Below are positions 1 to 12,900 of a stretch of DNA of 64,000 bases, piece after piece (position 1 is the first letter of the stretch; every line of letters begins with the position of its first letter). The notes beneath the pieces were generated by a model. It was given only the letters and a program-made list of their open reading frames with translations, was not told the DNA's origin and made no database searches. The translations under genes and the position numbers were made by a program. The stretch is from Paralichthys olivaceus. Taxonomy: Eukaryota > Chordata > Actinopteri > Pleuronectiformes > Paralichthyidae. The DNA lies in NCBI RefSeq assembly GCF_024713975.1, contig NC_091111.1:13269001-13333000 (forward strand). Reading direction: 5' to 3'.

Positions 1-1377
1 GCTCCTTTTGCTTTGACTCATACCAAACACCTCAACATCCTATCTAGAGCCTTGTGCATTTGTTTGATTTGATTTGATTTGCACTTCAACATTTCTAAAC
101 AAGACATTTTGTACTTTTTGAAGATGGGTTTTTGCAGTAAATGATTGTAAATGGTCGAGATTTATATTAAAGTGTATATACTTTTTTTTAGTAATGTTCA
201 TCTGGAAACCAAAACTTCAGGACCACTGGACATGCAAAGTACACAATGTCCAAAATGCATCCCTGGCACAACCAGATCATTGTAATAACGAAACAAACCC
301 GCTCAGCAGTATTCAAGCAGGACTCCTACAGGGTCAAGAATTACAGTAATAGGGTCAAACTCAGAGTTGGCCCCGACCAGGGCCCTCAGACCCCCAGGAC
401 CTGCTTGTTTCTGCAGGCACTCCTCTCTCTCATCTTTCCTGGCATCAGGGAACCTAATCTCCCTCTCCTCAACCCCGTTGCTCCCCCAGGCACATGGAGG
501 ACTGAGAGAATGGAGCAGGAATGTAACTGACCCCTCCTCCTCCTCCTGCTTTAATAGACCCCCTCTTACAATGCATCTAGTATCCTATACTTTTTTTTAC
601 CTTGATATTAGTGATAAAATCTTCTTTAAATAGGTGCCAAGAATGTGTCAGTGAGGTGAAGTTTTTCATTTGTGTCAGATGGAAGAATTAAAAAGTAATA
701 TTCTTGATACTGGATATTTGATACCTCACTGATCTGCGGTGTCGGGCTCAGTTCCAGCACAAATCTGCGTCTAAAATTATTGGGGGTGCACTAGTGCGGA
801 TGCTTAAAAGTGATCGTCAGCCAAAAACTGATAATGAAACTGATAGTTTATGTACGTCTACAGCTGCTTTTATCTCCATCAAACAGTTTTACAAGCGAAT
901 AAACTTCTGTCAGTCTGTAGTAATACCAAAGATATGATAAGATACTTGTTATATGTGTATGTATATATATGTGTAAAAACAACCATAAAAAATATTGTGT
1001 TACGGGCCCAGAGCCTGGCTCCCAGTGAACAGATTGTTCTGCAAGAGGTTGTTAACAAGTCACTTTTGTGGTTGCATCACAAATTAATATACATTTAATA
1101 GCTTGTGCAAGCCATGAACTACAAAACAACCCCCTACCCCACTGTATAGATGGTCATCAGTAGACACTGGTTGAAGTTGCGGGCCGGGGGTGAGTCAGTC
1201 ATTGGAAGTGAGTGAGTGGTGGTAGTTTTCGTCTCCACATGCTGCAGACCTTTGAATTTTCAGTCATCATCTTATGGAGTGAAAGTTCCCACTTACCTCT
1301 TATAATGAAATGACTCATTAATTATTCAAATTTCAACAGAGGGTGCCGCATACTTACATGCACTGTTCCTCTGTAGA

Positions 1378-1460
1378 ACCTCGAGCTGGGCAATACTACT
1401 CCAACTCAATATCGCGATTATTTCAAACTTTTACCTCGATTACGATTAATGAATGATGAA
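1378..1460. repeat. Possible degraded dispersed repeat fragment
   Basis: The stretch running from a 'gagctgggcaat' motif through 'aatatcgcgatta' to 'ttacctcgattacgatt' resembles a repeat scattered through many teleost genomes. The family assignment is from memory only, and the ends are uncertain. Confidence 0.35.
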
Positions 1461-3470
1461 CGTCCTCGCTTGAACAGACTTAAGTTACCAGCATTGGTTT
1501 CTAGAAAGTCATCAACAACTAAAACAAATCGTTTGCTGGATTTAATGGCTTGTTGAGACAAGCGTTTGTTTGCGTGTGGATTTAAGCTCAAGGTAATGGA
1601 GCTGTGCCAGATTGTAATGTAAAGCAGAGCTCAGTCTGAGGTAAGGAAGATGGATAAGCAGGCAGGAAGAGCATGAAGGATAAGAGCTATTGTGAGGAAC
1701 ATTTCGGTGGAGTTCTCATGAAATACAGCTGCGTGGGGAGTGGGATCCGTCTCGTTTTGGCACGCAGACGACATGAGCCCCTTTTTCGGGCTTGAGCAAG
1801 ATTCAAACTTGGCGTTTTTACTCACAACACATTTGATTTTTTAAAGCGTCTCTCCAGATTTCAGCATAGACTCGGTTTGCACTTCAAAGATTACACCCTT
1901 GTCAAAGCAGCTGGATTATTTAAAAGTGGAGAAGTCCTTTGTCGTGTTTGTAAATGTCGACCATTTCCAAGGCCCTTTTGAAGCATCAGGATCTGGGTTG
2001 TTTAGATCTCGACCTTCCCCATTTTATAATCCAGTCTTTTAAAAGAAGACAAGATGATGCATAACAACAACTGGAATGCCAAATTGTTGGTGCAAATATT
2101 TCAGGAATGTGGGGAAAACGTGAAGACAGGCATAACAGATGGCAAAGTCTGGATAAACATACACTGGAAGACAGCGTTGTTGCTCTACACCCAAATTTAA
2201 ACGCGCCCCTTTTGGTTTTAGGTCTTTAACTCGACAGCTTGGTAGAAAAACAATAATAGAAGCAGACATATTTGATCTCTGATTTCATTGTAGCCAGTTG
2301 GCGTGCAAGATAATTCATAATTTTCAAAGATTTTCATGGACCTCCTCTCTCAATGCTGAAAGCTGTAAACATGACCCATTGTTTTAGAGCAATAATAAAC
2401 AAAAGATGGTCACAAATTCCTCGAATGTGAGATTTATCCGCTATAGTCATCATCTCATCACGCTACATCACGTCATGTTAATCTGAACAAGAAAAGGCGG
2501 AAGGGTTTGTGGACACACTGTGCGGAGTACAGAATGAGGCATAACTCGAGGAAACGTGCAAAAGGAAGAGGAAACGGCGATGTCAAGAAAAGACCTGTTT
2601 CCTGTCCGACATTCTTATTCAGCCATCCCTCCGGCCCACACACAGACCGGAGGAGGGGTGGGATGGGGGCTCGTGAGGACAGAGGATTGAGGGGAGAAAG
2701 TGGTGGAGCCGCAGAGGGATTAAAGAAGACTGGAGTGTGGATTCAGAAAAAAGAAAAAAGGATGGTGTGAAAGGAGGAGAACATTTTTTAAATGGATAAG
2801 AAAGGAGAAGTACTCGATGAACAATCTCTCTGATCTCCTGCATTTTCACACATTCACTCACATCCCTCGTTTCCCCTTCCTCCAATTATTTCAACATCAT
2901 CCCATCCAGTTCTTGGAAGAGGAGGAGGGGCCTTCTTCTCTGCTGTCCGATGATGTCATGCACTTCTTTACAGGCCACAAAAAAGCCGGCCTACGCACCC
3001 CAACCCCCCACCCGCCTCACTATTCAAGACCCCTCCTCAAACATTCCTGGACTCAGGCATGTTTTCTAATTTATCCAGATATGTGGGGCGTCACCCCCAC
3101 AGACTTGGTCCTGGGTTGTGCAGACTCAACTCAACAGACTCAGTTTAAAGATATGAAATACATTAAACTTTACTCACTGTTGTGACGAGAGGTTATTTTA
3201 TTCAAATAAAAGAAAATGATATTTGAGGGTTTTAGAAAACTCCTTCATCCTTCATTTTGCAATTGGATGATTAATTCATTAATTGATCCACTGATGGAAA
3301 ACAACTAACTTCAGGTGTCAACTAAAGTTGTTTCATGATATTCTTTGTCACCTATGATAGCAAACTCTGGAAAAAAGAGAATTTCTATATTCAACCTCAT
3401 TTTCAAATTAATGATGAAGTTCTGTGGATTTAAACAACCTTTGGTTTGTAGGTTTTGAGGTGTAAATGAA

Positions 3471-3562
3471 ACCAAGAGAAGAAAACACATTTAAGGAAAT
3501 GAAGAGAATAAAAAAGTAGCGTTATTCTCTTCATTTCCTTAAATGTGTTTTCTTCTCTTGGT
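3471..3562. repeat. Perfect 40-bp inverted repeat with 12-nt loop
   Basis: The left arm (3471-3510) and right arm (3523-3562) are exact reverse complements over 40 bp, separated by a 12-nt loop. Transcribed, it would fold into a fully paired 40-bp stem. The flanks do not pair further, and no terminal motifs or target duplication of a known element were seen. Confidence 0.95.
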
Positions 3563-3845
3563 GTTTATTTCACAGTAGTGAATGAATCGACAGTTTACAG
3601 TTAACAAAGAAGATCTTATACAGTAAATTATTATTATTAAGCCAAAGTTACATATAGGCACACTGATGTATGTAATTATATGATATATGATTTATATATG
3701 ATAATTTATGAGAATAGCAGCCTCGTCTTGTAATTACTTGGCACTTCATTACTGAAATATTTCCCATATAACTCAGTGTAGCCTGAGGCTTTGTATGTGC
3801 CTAGATTAAAACACCTCTGTATGTATGGAATGTGATGGATGTGCA

Positions 3846-4023
3846 TGAGTCATTTGAAGGATGTTGGGCGGGAAACAGGAAGATGAGGGCCGACCCAGCA
3901 AAGATACTCTCATCCAACTTTTAAATTCCCCTCAGTCTGACTCACTGTCCACTCAGCTCAATACTGTGATAGTAGTCATTGTGCAGAGACAGCGCAGATG
4001 GAGTGAACCTGCCAGATGAGTCA
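3846..4023. promoter_or_regulatory. Cluster of three AP-1 (TRE) motifs
   Basis: Exact TGASTCA heptamers occur at 3846-3852, 3938-3944 and 4017-4023, within 178 bp. Further copies lie at 14-20, 1191-1197 and 1311-1317. TGASTCA is the established AP-1 binding site; enhancer activity here is inference. Confidence 0.4.
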
Positions 4024-5758
4024 CCTCAATAACAGAGAGGCAACATGTCAGGATGCAATTCTTTGCAAATGAGTGTGATCACATGAATGAGTCTTTTATG
4101 ATACAGCCATTGGATTTTGCTTTGGAATATAAATGTATTCCCATGCAACATCTAATTCTCTCTTAACGAAAGAAAAGCAAGTGTTGTCAGGATTCATTTC
4201 TTCCAAAACTTCTCCTGAATACGTCTCATTAGATCTGTGACTGTATCTTCTGTCCCCCCCGAACCCCTCGACTCCTTTTCCTCAGTCTTGCCAGCTCAGA
4301 TAAAAAACCATGAAGCTTTCCATTCATGGCCAAAGACCTTGGTATTCACGCCCGTCTCCATTCAGTGGATCTGAAGAAACTCACAGGAAGTGTTGTCGGA
4401 TAAAGAGAAAATCTGATGATTTGTTTTCAGATTTGTTTTTGTCTCATTCAGTGTTTTCTCGTTTTGCCCTGATTTGATTTTAAATAATGATGTTTGGTTG
4501 TGTTTGGTGTTTAAACGCTGCTGGAACACACTGAAACTTTTACCGATTAGACTTGTTGAAAACTTCGGCCACATTTTAAAGAACAACACGCTCACAGTGT
4601 TGGGTGATGGGGGGGGGCGCTCTCAGACGCTACTTGATTACTGCTGTTATCACCTATTTGGGAGCCCTCTATATGGAACTCACACATTCCTCTGGGACAA
4701 TGCTGAAGTGTGACAGATCTGATTATCCTGGTATGTACCTGAGGATTTATCTGCATTCCGCCTGGCCCCTCCACCCCCCGAGACAAAAGCTGAATTAAAT
4801 GTGTCTGCACTGGAGTAATTGAGAGGGGCCCATTAACATTCACAGGGGGCAGGCGGCAACGCGATGGCACCCCTGTTCCGAGGTCCTTGGTATGAACCGC
4901 TCTTCAAACTGTTTCTGGATGATGCTTTTCTATTTTATCAATGTCACTTTAAAGAGAAAAATCACCCATTTCCAATTAAGAACAAATAGAGTTTTGTGTC
5001 CAAATGAAATTCCCTCTTGCTTGCCAGTTTCAACATTCCTCTACATGACTAGCTGCATGAAATATGGGGGAGAGCCTGGTCAAGGAAGAGACAAGGTGGT
5101 GTTGGTGCAGGAGACTGGTGTCCAATAGCTTTTTAAAAGAGGACACATTTGGACATTAAGGCCAGAGAGGGGGAGACAGTAGAGACCCCCTGCCCAAAAG
5201 AAACGATGTGCATGTGTGATGGAGTTTGAACATGTACAATAGTTAGATAACTGCTCCAGTGAAAGATCACATGATAAGCTCCAGTCATCCCTGGGTGGAG
5301 GTCTGAGGGAGAGCGAGTGGAGAAGGAAGGAGGAGGTGGATGGGGGTAGGGTGTGTGTGTGTGTGTGAGGCGGGGGGGGGGTCTCATTCAGAACAGCTGA
5401 AGAATGGAGAGGGAGGTGGGAGGCATGAGGGAGGCAGGGGTGGTCCCAACATGACATGTGTGTCAGTCTGTTGAAATGTGTGTGGAGCCTCCTCTCTGGT
5501 CATACTGACCGTGAAGCACTGGAAGAGAGAGGGAGTCAAACAGAGAGGACGATAGAGACGCAGCTTCTGCACCTCAGATTCTCAGGAGTTAAGACGGAGC
5601 CGAGCAGATCTCACATTTTAATGAGCGTGCAGACGAGTGAAGGGAAACAACACAGACAGTAAATACAGTACTTAAAAAAGAAAAGGTTTATATTTTTTCA
5701 ACCTTTTTTAATTTTTGAAATTTTTTGGGGGGAGAAAGGATTTTTGGTCGTTTTACAA

Positions 5759-5783
5759 ATGCTTGGAACAATTACTCTAACAG
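5759..5783 (+). CDS. akap12: akap12 alternative first coding exon (short isoform)
   Basis: This exon encodes only MLGTITLT plus the first base of a Val codon. It is followed directly by a strong donor (CAG|gtaagaa). Spliced to the acceptor before 9936 it reads MLGTITLT-VGQPDAV. This matches, as I remember it, the N-terminus of the shorter mammalian AKAP12 isoform (MLGTITIT-VGQRD). Phase agrees exactly: 25 nt plus 4,130 nt gives 1,385 codons including the stop. The 5'UTR must lie just upstream (about 5450-5758), but its start cannot be fixed. Unlike the longest mammalian isoform, this start carries no N-myristoylation signal. Confidence 0.85.
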
Positions 5784-7120
5784 GTAAGAAATATGGACTC
5801 ATCTAAAACTCCCCCCCCTGCAGTGATCTGTTCAACATGATGTGATTCAACATGAATGCAAACTTTGTGGCTGCTTGTGCTAAATTTCAATTTAGAATTT
5901 GTCTTCTCGTCATTTCTGTGGGTTTTAATCTGTTCTTCAGATAAATGTAGGAAAACCAAAAGCAACTGTTTTTCTGCTCACATGAGGGAGTGCAGCCGAA
6001 GGCATTGTTGTCCTGAGGGTGTGGTTACTCATTGTGGTTTGTAGATGTTCCGGCACGAGAGAGAGATTTCAGTTAATGATATTTTTGCTTTGACCACCAG
6101 AGCCTCATTGTGAACAATTGTGTCAAATCATGTGGGTTTTTTCTATATTTCATGAAGTTTAAACTGTTTTTTAATTCTGTTTCTGAGCTTCAATCATCAA
6201 GTGTTAATTCATTATTCTTCATCCATCACCAGTGGTTTTGTTTAAACTCTAAATCATCCCATTTTCAGTAGCCCTGTAGTAAAGAAAAATGTTTATCCAC
6301 TGCACTAACTTTCCTGTCTCGTAACCACAGTCTCTGTCTTAGACAAACTTCGGAGTGAACTTTTGGGGGGGTTTACGTCCCACACAGCTTCCTTTGGTGG
6401 GAAAAGAATTTCACACGGTGACAGCTGCCACGATAGAAATATACATGACCCACCAATTCACAGGAAAATTTTTCAAAGCCTGCTTTTAGCTCTGGTCGCC
6501 TGTCCGAGCCAGCTCCCATGCATCCCGTCATGTGAAGTATTTCATTAGATTAGAGTGGGATTCTAATTCCCAGTGGTGTTATTCAGTTTAGCCGCAGAGG
6601 GATAGAGAAGGAGGGAGGAGAGAGAGAGAGGAGAGAGAGAGTAGAGAGAGGGGCGTATGGAATTAATTACATGCCAAGACCAATTCTTCTTCAGGCCTTA
6701 TAACTGGGAGTGATGGTTGAAATGGAGCTGGGGTTTTGGGTGTCTTGCTCGACCACAAGTTCCAAAGCTTCATTGTTTACACATAAACAAACATGTTTTC
6801 TGTGAGCACGCTGTTACAGCAGACTCTCGCTCGGTGTGAATTAGATTACAGAGGTATTTGGGTGTTAGTGGCTGTTGAATGTGCAGAGGAGCCCCCCGGA
6901 GCCAAGGAGACACTTTGACCACACCTTCGATGCAAAGTGAGGGAGGGTGGTGGAAGGGGTCCTTTTGGGGGAGGAGGGGTGTCGTGTCTCCTTGCCCTCT
7001 TTTTTTTAACCCACATCTTTTGTTTCAAGGGCTTCTGCTCCAGACGACAATAATCATAACAGGGATTTGCATTAATTTGGGTAAAGTGTGTAAACAACAG
7101 GAAGAATAGCTGGCACTCAA

Positions 7121-7128
7121 CACACACA

Positions 7129-7172
<44 letters not shown>
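7121..7172. repeat. (CA)n microsatellite
   Basis: Nearly uninterrupted CA dinucleotide array in the akap12 intron, with one TA interruption. Confidence 0.97.
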
Positions 7173-7175
<3 letters not shown>

Positions 7176-7402
7176 AGCCACATCAGAAATCTGATCTCAC
7201 TGGAGTAGATTTACAACAATTGTTTGGGTTTTTGGCTGCGGTGTTGATATTTAATGCGAGGGCATCACCTTACCACATGCCTTTCACACCCGTAAACAAA
7301 GCCTGTCTTCACCACAGAGAGAAGCTTCTCAGCTATGAATGTGTGTGTCTCAGATATGTAACACCCTCTAAAGTGAGTGAGGGCTGCAGCCTCAGGGCAG
7401 AA

Positions 7403-7423
7403 CCCCCCCCCCCCCCCCCCCCC
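7403..7423. repeat. Poly-C run of 21
   Basis: There are 21 consecutive cytosines on the + strand, inside a C-rich stretch. Length is liable to vary and to be misassembled. Confidence 0.95.
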
Positions 7424-7862
7424 ACCATATCCCTCCGTCTCCTTAACTGTCCCCTGCTCACCCCCTGCAGCCTCACCGCTAACGCTCGCATTCTTTCTGT
7501 TACAGTCGTTATTCAAAACAGCCCCCCCTCCCATTCACTCCTCTCCTCACAGTTACTCCCCCACCCCTCCACCCCCAAATCAAATGTTAACAGTTGTGTT
7601 AAAAGAAAAAAAAAACCTGGAAAACAAAGATCAAAAAGACTGAGAGAGATTCCAGGAGTGTGTTAAATCAACATGATTCCTGTTTTATTGTCCAAGTAGA
7701 TACACATGGCCTCATCTGGTTTACCAACAGTCCGACCCCCCCCCCCACACACACACACAGACGTCTTCACACACAAAGTTTTTTAAAGCACCAGAACTAC
7801 ATAGAAATGTGTAATTATGTACATAGTTCAACTGAATTTTGGTCGGCCAATTTAAAGAATTG

Positions 7863-7898
7863 GTTTCCCATTGGATAACTGTTTATCCAATAGGAAAC
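7863..7898. repeat. Short imperfect hairpin, 16-bp arms
   Basis: Arms 7863-7878 and 7883-7898 are reverse complements with one mismatch around a 4-nt loop. No known function. Confidence 0.8.
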
Positions 7899-9649
7899 TG
7901 TTGTGTTTACAGGATGTTTGTGTTTTTTCTCGCCCTGACCTGCTCACTCAACAGTGTGATTCAACAAGTGCCCTTTAAATAAAACACATGTGAGACGGAC
8001 CCCATGTGACACTGATGTATCATATAAGTTACTTTGGCGTTGACTGCTTTTCCAAGTTTACACCAGTTTTTGGTAAAAGATGACAAACTCCAAACTGCAG
8101 CGTGTCTTGATAATAGGAAAGTCGACCACCCCCCTTTCTTTTATTGTCGGAGGCCAGAGTGGGTTAGAAGGGCTATTGTGTTTGCATGAGTGTGTGCCTT
8201 GGGAAGGGGGTGGGTCCACATCCATCCTGCTGTGGTGGAATTTGGGTCAAGGGGATTGGGACTTATTTTAAGGAGGGGTTGCAGGGGCCTGTATTGTTTG
8301 GCTTAAATCCTATATGGGCGCAGACGAGACACCGTAACCCAAAAGAAACAAATAAACATTCTTTAAATCCCTGGAATTTCATGTGTGGAGAATCCTAAAA
8401 TTGTTTTCCCCTAAACATGGAGTGAGAGGCATAGCTCACATTTCTTAAATCTAAATATACATACAAAACATGGGCGTGCCCTTGTGAGTGACATTAACAT
8501 ATGAAAGAACTTTTCTTTATCCATTGCACACATATAGCACAGAATGCTGCTGCAGTGTTTGGCAACATGTTAGTTCCATTGGTCAAGTGAACTTACAAAA
8601 AAACTTTTTTTATCATAACCTGAAGAATTCTGGGAATGTCATGCAACTGATTGAGGCTTTGTGTCTGTAATTAGGGAAAAGGATGTGGACACTTGTGGCG
8701 CAGTTTTGCATTTTTGTGTGTGAGACAAGAACATGTCTTTATTTACAAGTTGAATCTGCCAGGGCAAGAATAGGAGGTAGTTCCCACAGTGTGCATGGTG
8801 GTTTTCAAGAGAGCATCTTTGTGTTCCCCCGTGTGTGTAATCAGATAAGCTGATATGTAGTCATTTAAAGACCTGTGGAATTTGTTTTGAGAGTTTCAGA
8901 TGTGAGGTTCCCAGACTTCTAGTGAGAAGTGAGTAAAAAAAAGGAAAGGAGAAAAGTGTCAGGCACTGACAGGTCATCATCCCCTGAGGCCTCCTCCTGT
9001 CAAAACACAGATAGACGTTGCATCGTATGTGAATGTGTGGGTTGTGTGTGTGCTAACATGCCATTTGTATGGAACAATTCTTGTGTTATTTGTGTGACGA
9101 ACCAAGGCGTCGCTCACAGTAGTGGAGTTAGATAAGTGTTTCAGTTTGACCATCAAAAGGACCCAGAAGTGGGCCACATGATTCAACATTATGAAATGTT
9201 CTGCACACATTGTGTATTTGAATTATTTGAATAACAGCCTTACTGTCATTGTGCAAGATTTTTGTGTGAGTCTCCCTTTGGACGAGTGCTGTTTATGCCA
9301 ATGCCAAAACTCTGATTGCAATTAAGTGGTCATATGCTTGATAAAATCATGTCAGAGGGTCGGAATCTCAGCAAATACTTTCTGTACAACATCTTTGATT
9401 GTCTGCAGATGGCAAGGAGGCTATCATCAGTGATATACCAAAAAAAAAATCCCATTTGTTTGAAATGTAGTTTCCCCCCAGAGTAATGACAGAGATTTTA
9501 TTAAACACAGATTTCTTGGCTAATTTGATTTCCTCACATTACCTACATTTGTTAAATTGACTGTTATAAAACCATAGCTGCAGTCAAAGGTTCCTTATAT
9601 GAATATCATGGGAATATTGTTAGTGATCTTCCTGTAGCAGAGGCAGGAA

Positions 9650-9815
9650 GTCAATCAATCAAATGTTTTTTAATATTATATTCACAAATCACAATTTGTC
9701 TCATATGCGGACCAAGGGGCAACATCTTGTGTCCTTAATCCAGAACAAGAGTAAAGAAAAACTACAGAGAAAAAAAAACATTAACAGGGAAAACAACGTA
9801 GACACCTTATAGATT
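9650..9815. repeat. Degraded teleost dispersed repeat
   Basis: Begins at a 'gtcaatcaatcaaa' motif, then 'caaatcacaatttg' and a tail with 'aacagggaaaa'. The order resembles a dispersed element I remember from teleost genomes. It ends about 120 bp before the large akap12 exon. Boundaries are approximate. Confidence 0.5.
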
Positions 9816-9935
9816 TTATAAAATGTCTGATAGAGATGAAGGCAGCAGCAATGACAAATGAATTGAGGAGGAAATATTGAATGAGAAATCTGATGAGTAT
9901 CACACCGAACATGCTTTCTTTTTCTGTCGTTTCAG

Positions 9936-12900
9936 TTGGCCAGCCTGATGCTGTGTCAGTACCTCAAAAGGAGGAGACCTCTGAGACAGTAAACACCTCC
10001 CAGGATGAAGTAGTTCCTCAAGTGAATGGTGAGAAAGTGGAGAAAGAATCCCCTGATGCCAATGACATCTCCGCTGTTGAGGAGAAGGCAGGGGAGGAGA
10101 AGCCTGATGATGCCACTGAAGTGGGCTTCAAGAAGATCTTCCGCTTTGTAGGCTTTAAGTTCACACTGAAGAAGGACAAGAGTGAGGAGAAAGAACCTGT
10201 GAAGCTACTGACGGTCAAAGATAAGGATGGAGAAGAGCTCAGTGGGACCGATGAACCTACAAAGGAGGAGGAGGCTGTTACTGCTGAAGAGAAGAGCACA
10301 GCTGAAGAGCAGGAGGCAGAGGCAACTCCCGTGGAGGCTGAACTCACTGAAGATAAAACTGAAACCACTGGCGCCCCAGCTGAAGATGCTGCGAATGGAG
10401 ATACTGATGAATCAGTCAAGGAGGGAGAGGCCAATCCACTCTCCCAGGAGACCACCCTGACCCTGTCCCCCTTCAGAAAACTCTTCGGTGGAGGCATCTT
10501 TTCTAACCTGCGAAAGAAGGCAAGCATCAAGAAGACAAAAGAGGATGAAGACAAGGAGGCAGTTGTTGAAGAGGAAGCAGCAAAATCAGAGGAAACTGTT
10601 GCAGCAGAGGAAGACAAGGTGGATGCAGAGCAAGAAAACCAGGAGGCACCAGCAACTCCAGGGGAAGAAAAATCTGAGCCAAAGGAGGAGGCAGCAGTCA
10701 CTCCAGACTCAGTCAAATCAGAGGCAACCCCAACCTCTGAAGAAACCCCTGCTTCCTCAGTAGCTACTTCTGATGAGACTAAACAAGACGAGGAAAAAGC
10801 AGCGGAGGAGAAGGCTCCAGCAGAGGTGACATCTGAGGTTGAACTCCTATCATCACAGGAGAAGGCAAAGCCCCAGGGAAGCCCCTTGAAAAAGCTCTTC
10901 ACTGGTGCCGGCTTGAAGAAACTGTCAACTAAGAAACAAAAGACCAAGAAAGATACAGAGAGCAAATTGACTGAGTCTGGGGAGCAGGCGGCTGAGCAGC
11001 TTCAGTCTTCCACTGAATCAGCAGAGGCTCCTAAAGCCGACAGTGGGCCCTCATCTCCAGAGGAGTCAGGGGAGCATGTCCTTGCCGTGGAGGTGACCCA
11101 GAATGAGTCCAACCAAGAGGCTGATGTTGAAGTTGCCTCTGATGGAGAGAAGAAAAAAGAGGGCATCATCGCCTGGTCCTCCTTCAAGAGGTTAGTAACT
11201 CCCAAGAAACTTGTGAAAAGGTCTTCTGAGAGTGATGATGAAGCCACAGGGGAGAAACCAGCAAATTCAGCCACACTGTCCTCTTCTGAGAGCGCTCCAT
11301 TAGCAGATAAGAGTGTTGAGGAGGAGGCCACGGAGGAAAAGCCAACTGAGGAAGAGCCAAAGACTGAAAACACTGAGAAGCTTGTCAGCAGCACTGAAGA
11401 GCCCAAAAAGAAAATGGACACCTCTGTCTCCTGGGAGGCCCTCATGTGTATGGGTGGAACCAAAAAGAGGACAAGGAGGACCTCTGATTCTGATGATGAG
11501 GAGACCAAGATTGAAGAGGAAGCAGCAGCTGTAGAATCAGTTGCAGAGGAGGAACAGGAGGTCAAACCCGAGGCTGCTCTTGTCACTTTGGCCTCACAAA
11601 ACACAGAGAGTGAAGGAGAAGGAGAAGTTGTTTCCTCCCCTGAGCCTTTAAGCCCCCCTGAGAGAGAATCTACCTGGGACACACTGAAACGCATGGTTAT
11701 GTCAAAGAGTAAGCCCAAAGTTGAGGAAAAGCCAGAGGAGAGTGCAAACCAAGTCCAGTCAGACAGTGAAGCACCAAAAGAAGAGTCATCTTTCTCCTTG
11801 AGGAAGTTCTTCCCTGGACGCAAGAAGAAGAAGGTTGAAAAGCAGGCCTCCACTGAAGCTGGCGAGGAGGACTCTGACACCCCAGCTGTGGTTCCTCTCT
11901 CAGAGTACGATGACCAAGTTGAGGCTAAACAGGAAGTACCAGCTGAAATCCAGATTAAAGTTTCTACCGAAGATAGATCCCCTTCATGGATTCCAGCCTC
12001 TGTCGAAGATGCTGATAATAACCACGATCAGCTGAGTGACATCCCAGAGGAGGCAGAGAATGCTGCCACGCCAAAGTCTGTTGACACTGATATTGCAGAT
12101 GATGAGGACCAGGCTATGCAGACCAATAAAGGTCTAGGTCGTAGGCTGTCCACAGCAGAAATGAAGCCCGTCGCACAGGCTCCAGCTGCAGAAGCCACCC
12201 TTGTTCCTCAGGGACCCACATCGGGAAACGCTGAGGAGGTTGTGGCGGGTATTGAGGCCCAAATCAGTGAAATTCCATCCCAGACATCTGTGACTGTTGT
12301 AGATGTACCATTAGAGGCAGCTTCTGAAAACACAGAGGATGAACCACCAACTGGGAATGCAGAGGTAACTTCCAATACTATCCTGCAACCACATACTCCT
12401 GAAGAGGCAATGTCTATCTGTACTGGCCTGGGCACCAAGGAGATTGCCAAAGTAGCTCTTGAGAAGCCTGCAACGCCCCTCGTTGAGTGCATGGCAGTAG
12501 TCCGTGATGCTCTGGGCACAGAGGTGTTGATGGAGGATAAACCAGCAAGTCCAGAGCAAGGCATAGTTGCAGAAGAGACAGTGTTCATAGCCCAAGTTCA
12601 CCAAGTGGAAACCACTGACCTTGAGCCCGCTGTTGAAAATTCACTGGATGATGTGACAGACATTCAAGCTGCCACTGAGAGCAGAGAACCTGAAATTGAG
12701 AAGATTGGAGTCGTCACCACTCTTCTGGAGGAGTCTGTGGTCCTTCAGACCACCACAGTGAGCGAGAACTCTCCAAAAGCTGAAATAGTCAACCCCATTA
12801 CCCCAACATCTGAGACAGCCATCTGCACCCAGAGCGTAGAAGTCATTGAGCCAACTGTAGAGACCAAGGGAGAGAAAATAGACATGGAGCCACTTGATGT

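Larger units (their letters stand above)
1..5450. other. Non-coding region upstream of, or intronic to, akap12
   Basis: I see no exon with a recognisable product here. All open frames are short, lack splice context and resemble no family I know. The stretch is AT-rich with short purine- or pyrimidine-rich runs. It holds a probable degraded dispersed repeat near 1380-1460, a perfect hairpin at 3471-3562 and several TGASTCA motifs. It is either upstream of akap12 or inside the intron after a more distal first exon; the long-isoform first exon (starting MGAG in mammals) was not found. Confidence 0.6.
5784..9935 (+). other. akap12: akap12 intron
   Basis: The intron runs from a gtaagaa donor to a pyrimidine-rich acceptor ending at 9935. 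It contains a CA array (7121-7172), a 21-C run (7403-7423), an imperfect hairpin (7863-7898) and a degraded repeat (about 9650-9815). No additional coding exon was recognised. Confidence 0.75.

Noticed and set aside
7220..7666. 148-aa open frame with poly-Pro
   Set aside because: Produced by the 21-C run and adjacent C-rich sequence inside the akap12 intron.
9881..9935. In-frame ATG start upstream of the large akap12 exon
   Set aside because: The peptide before VGQPDAV is intron: a pyrimidine tract and TTTCAG acceptor precede 9936, and the true start exon is at 5759.
10018..10965. Long minus-strand open frame (315 aa, Ser-rich)
   Set aside because: It lies antisense to akap12, in the mirror of Glu/Lys-rich coding sequence, which yields Ser/Phe-rich shadow frames. 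No splice or family support.
11002..11880. Long minus-strand open frame (292 aa, Ser-rich)
   Set aside because: Same antisense shadow of the akap12 exon.
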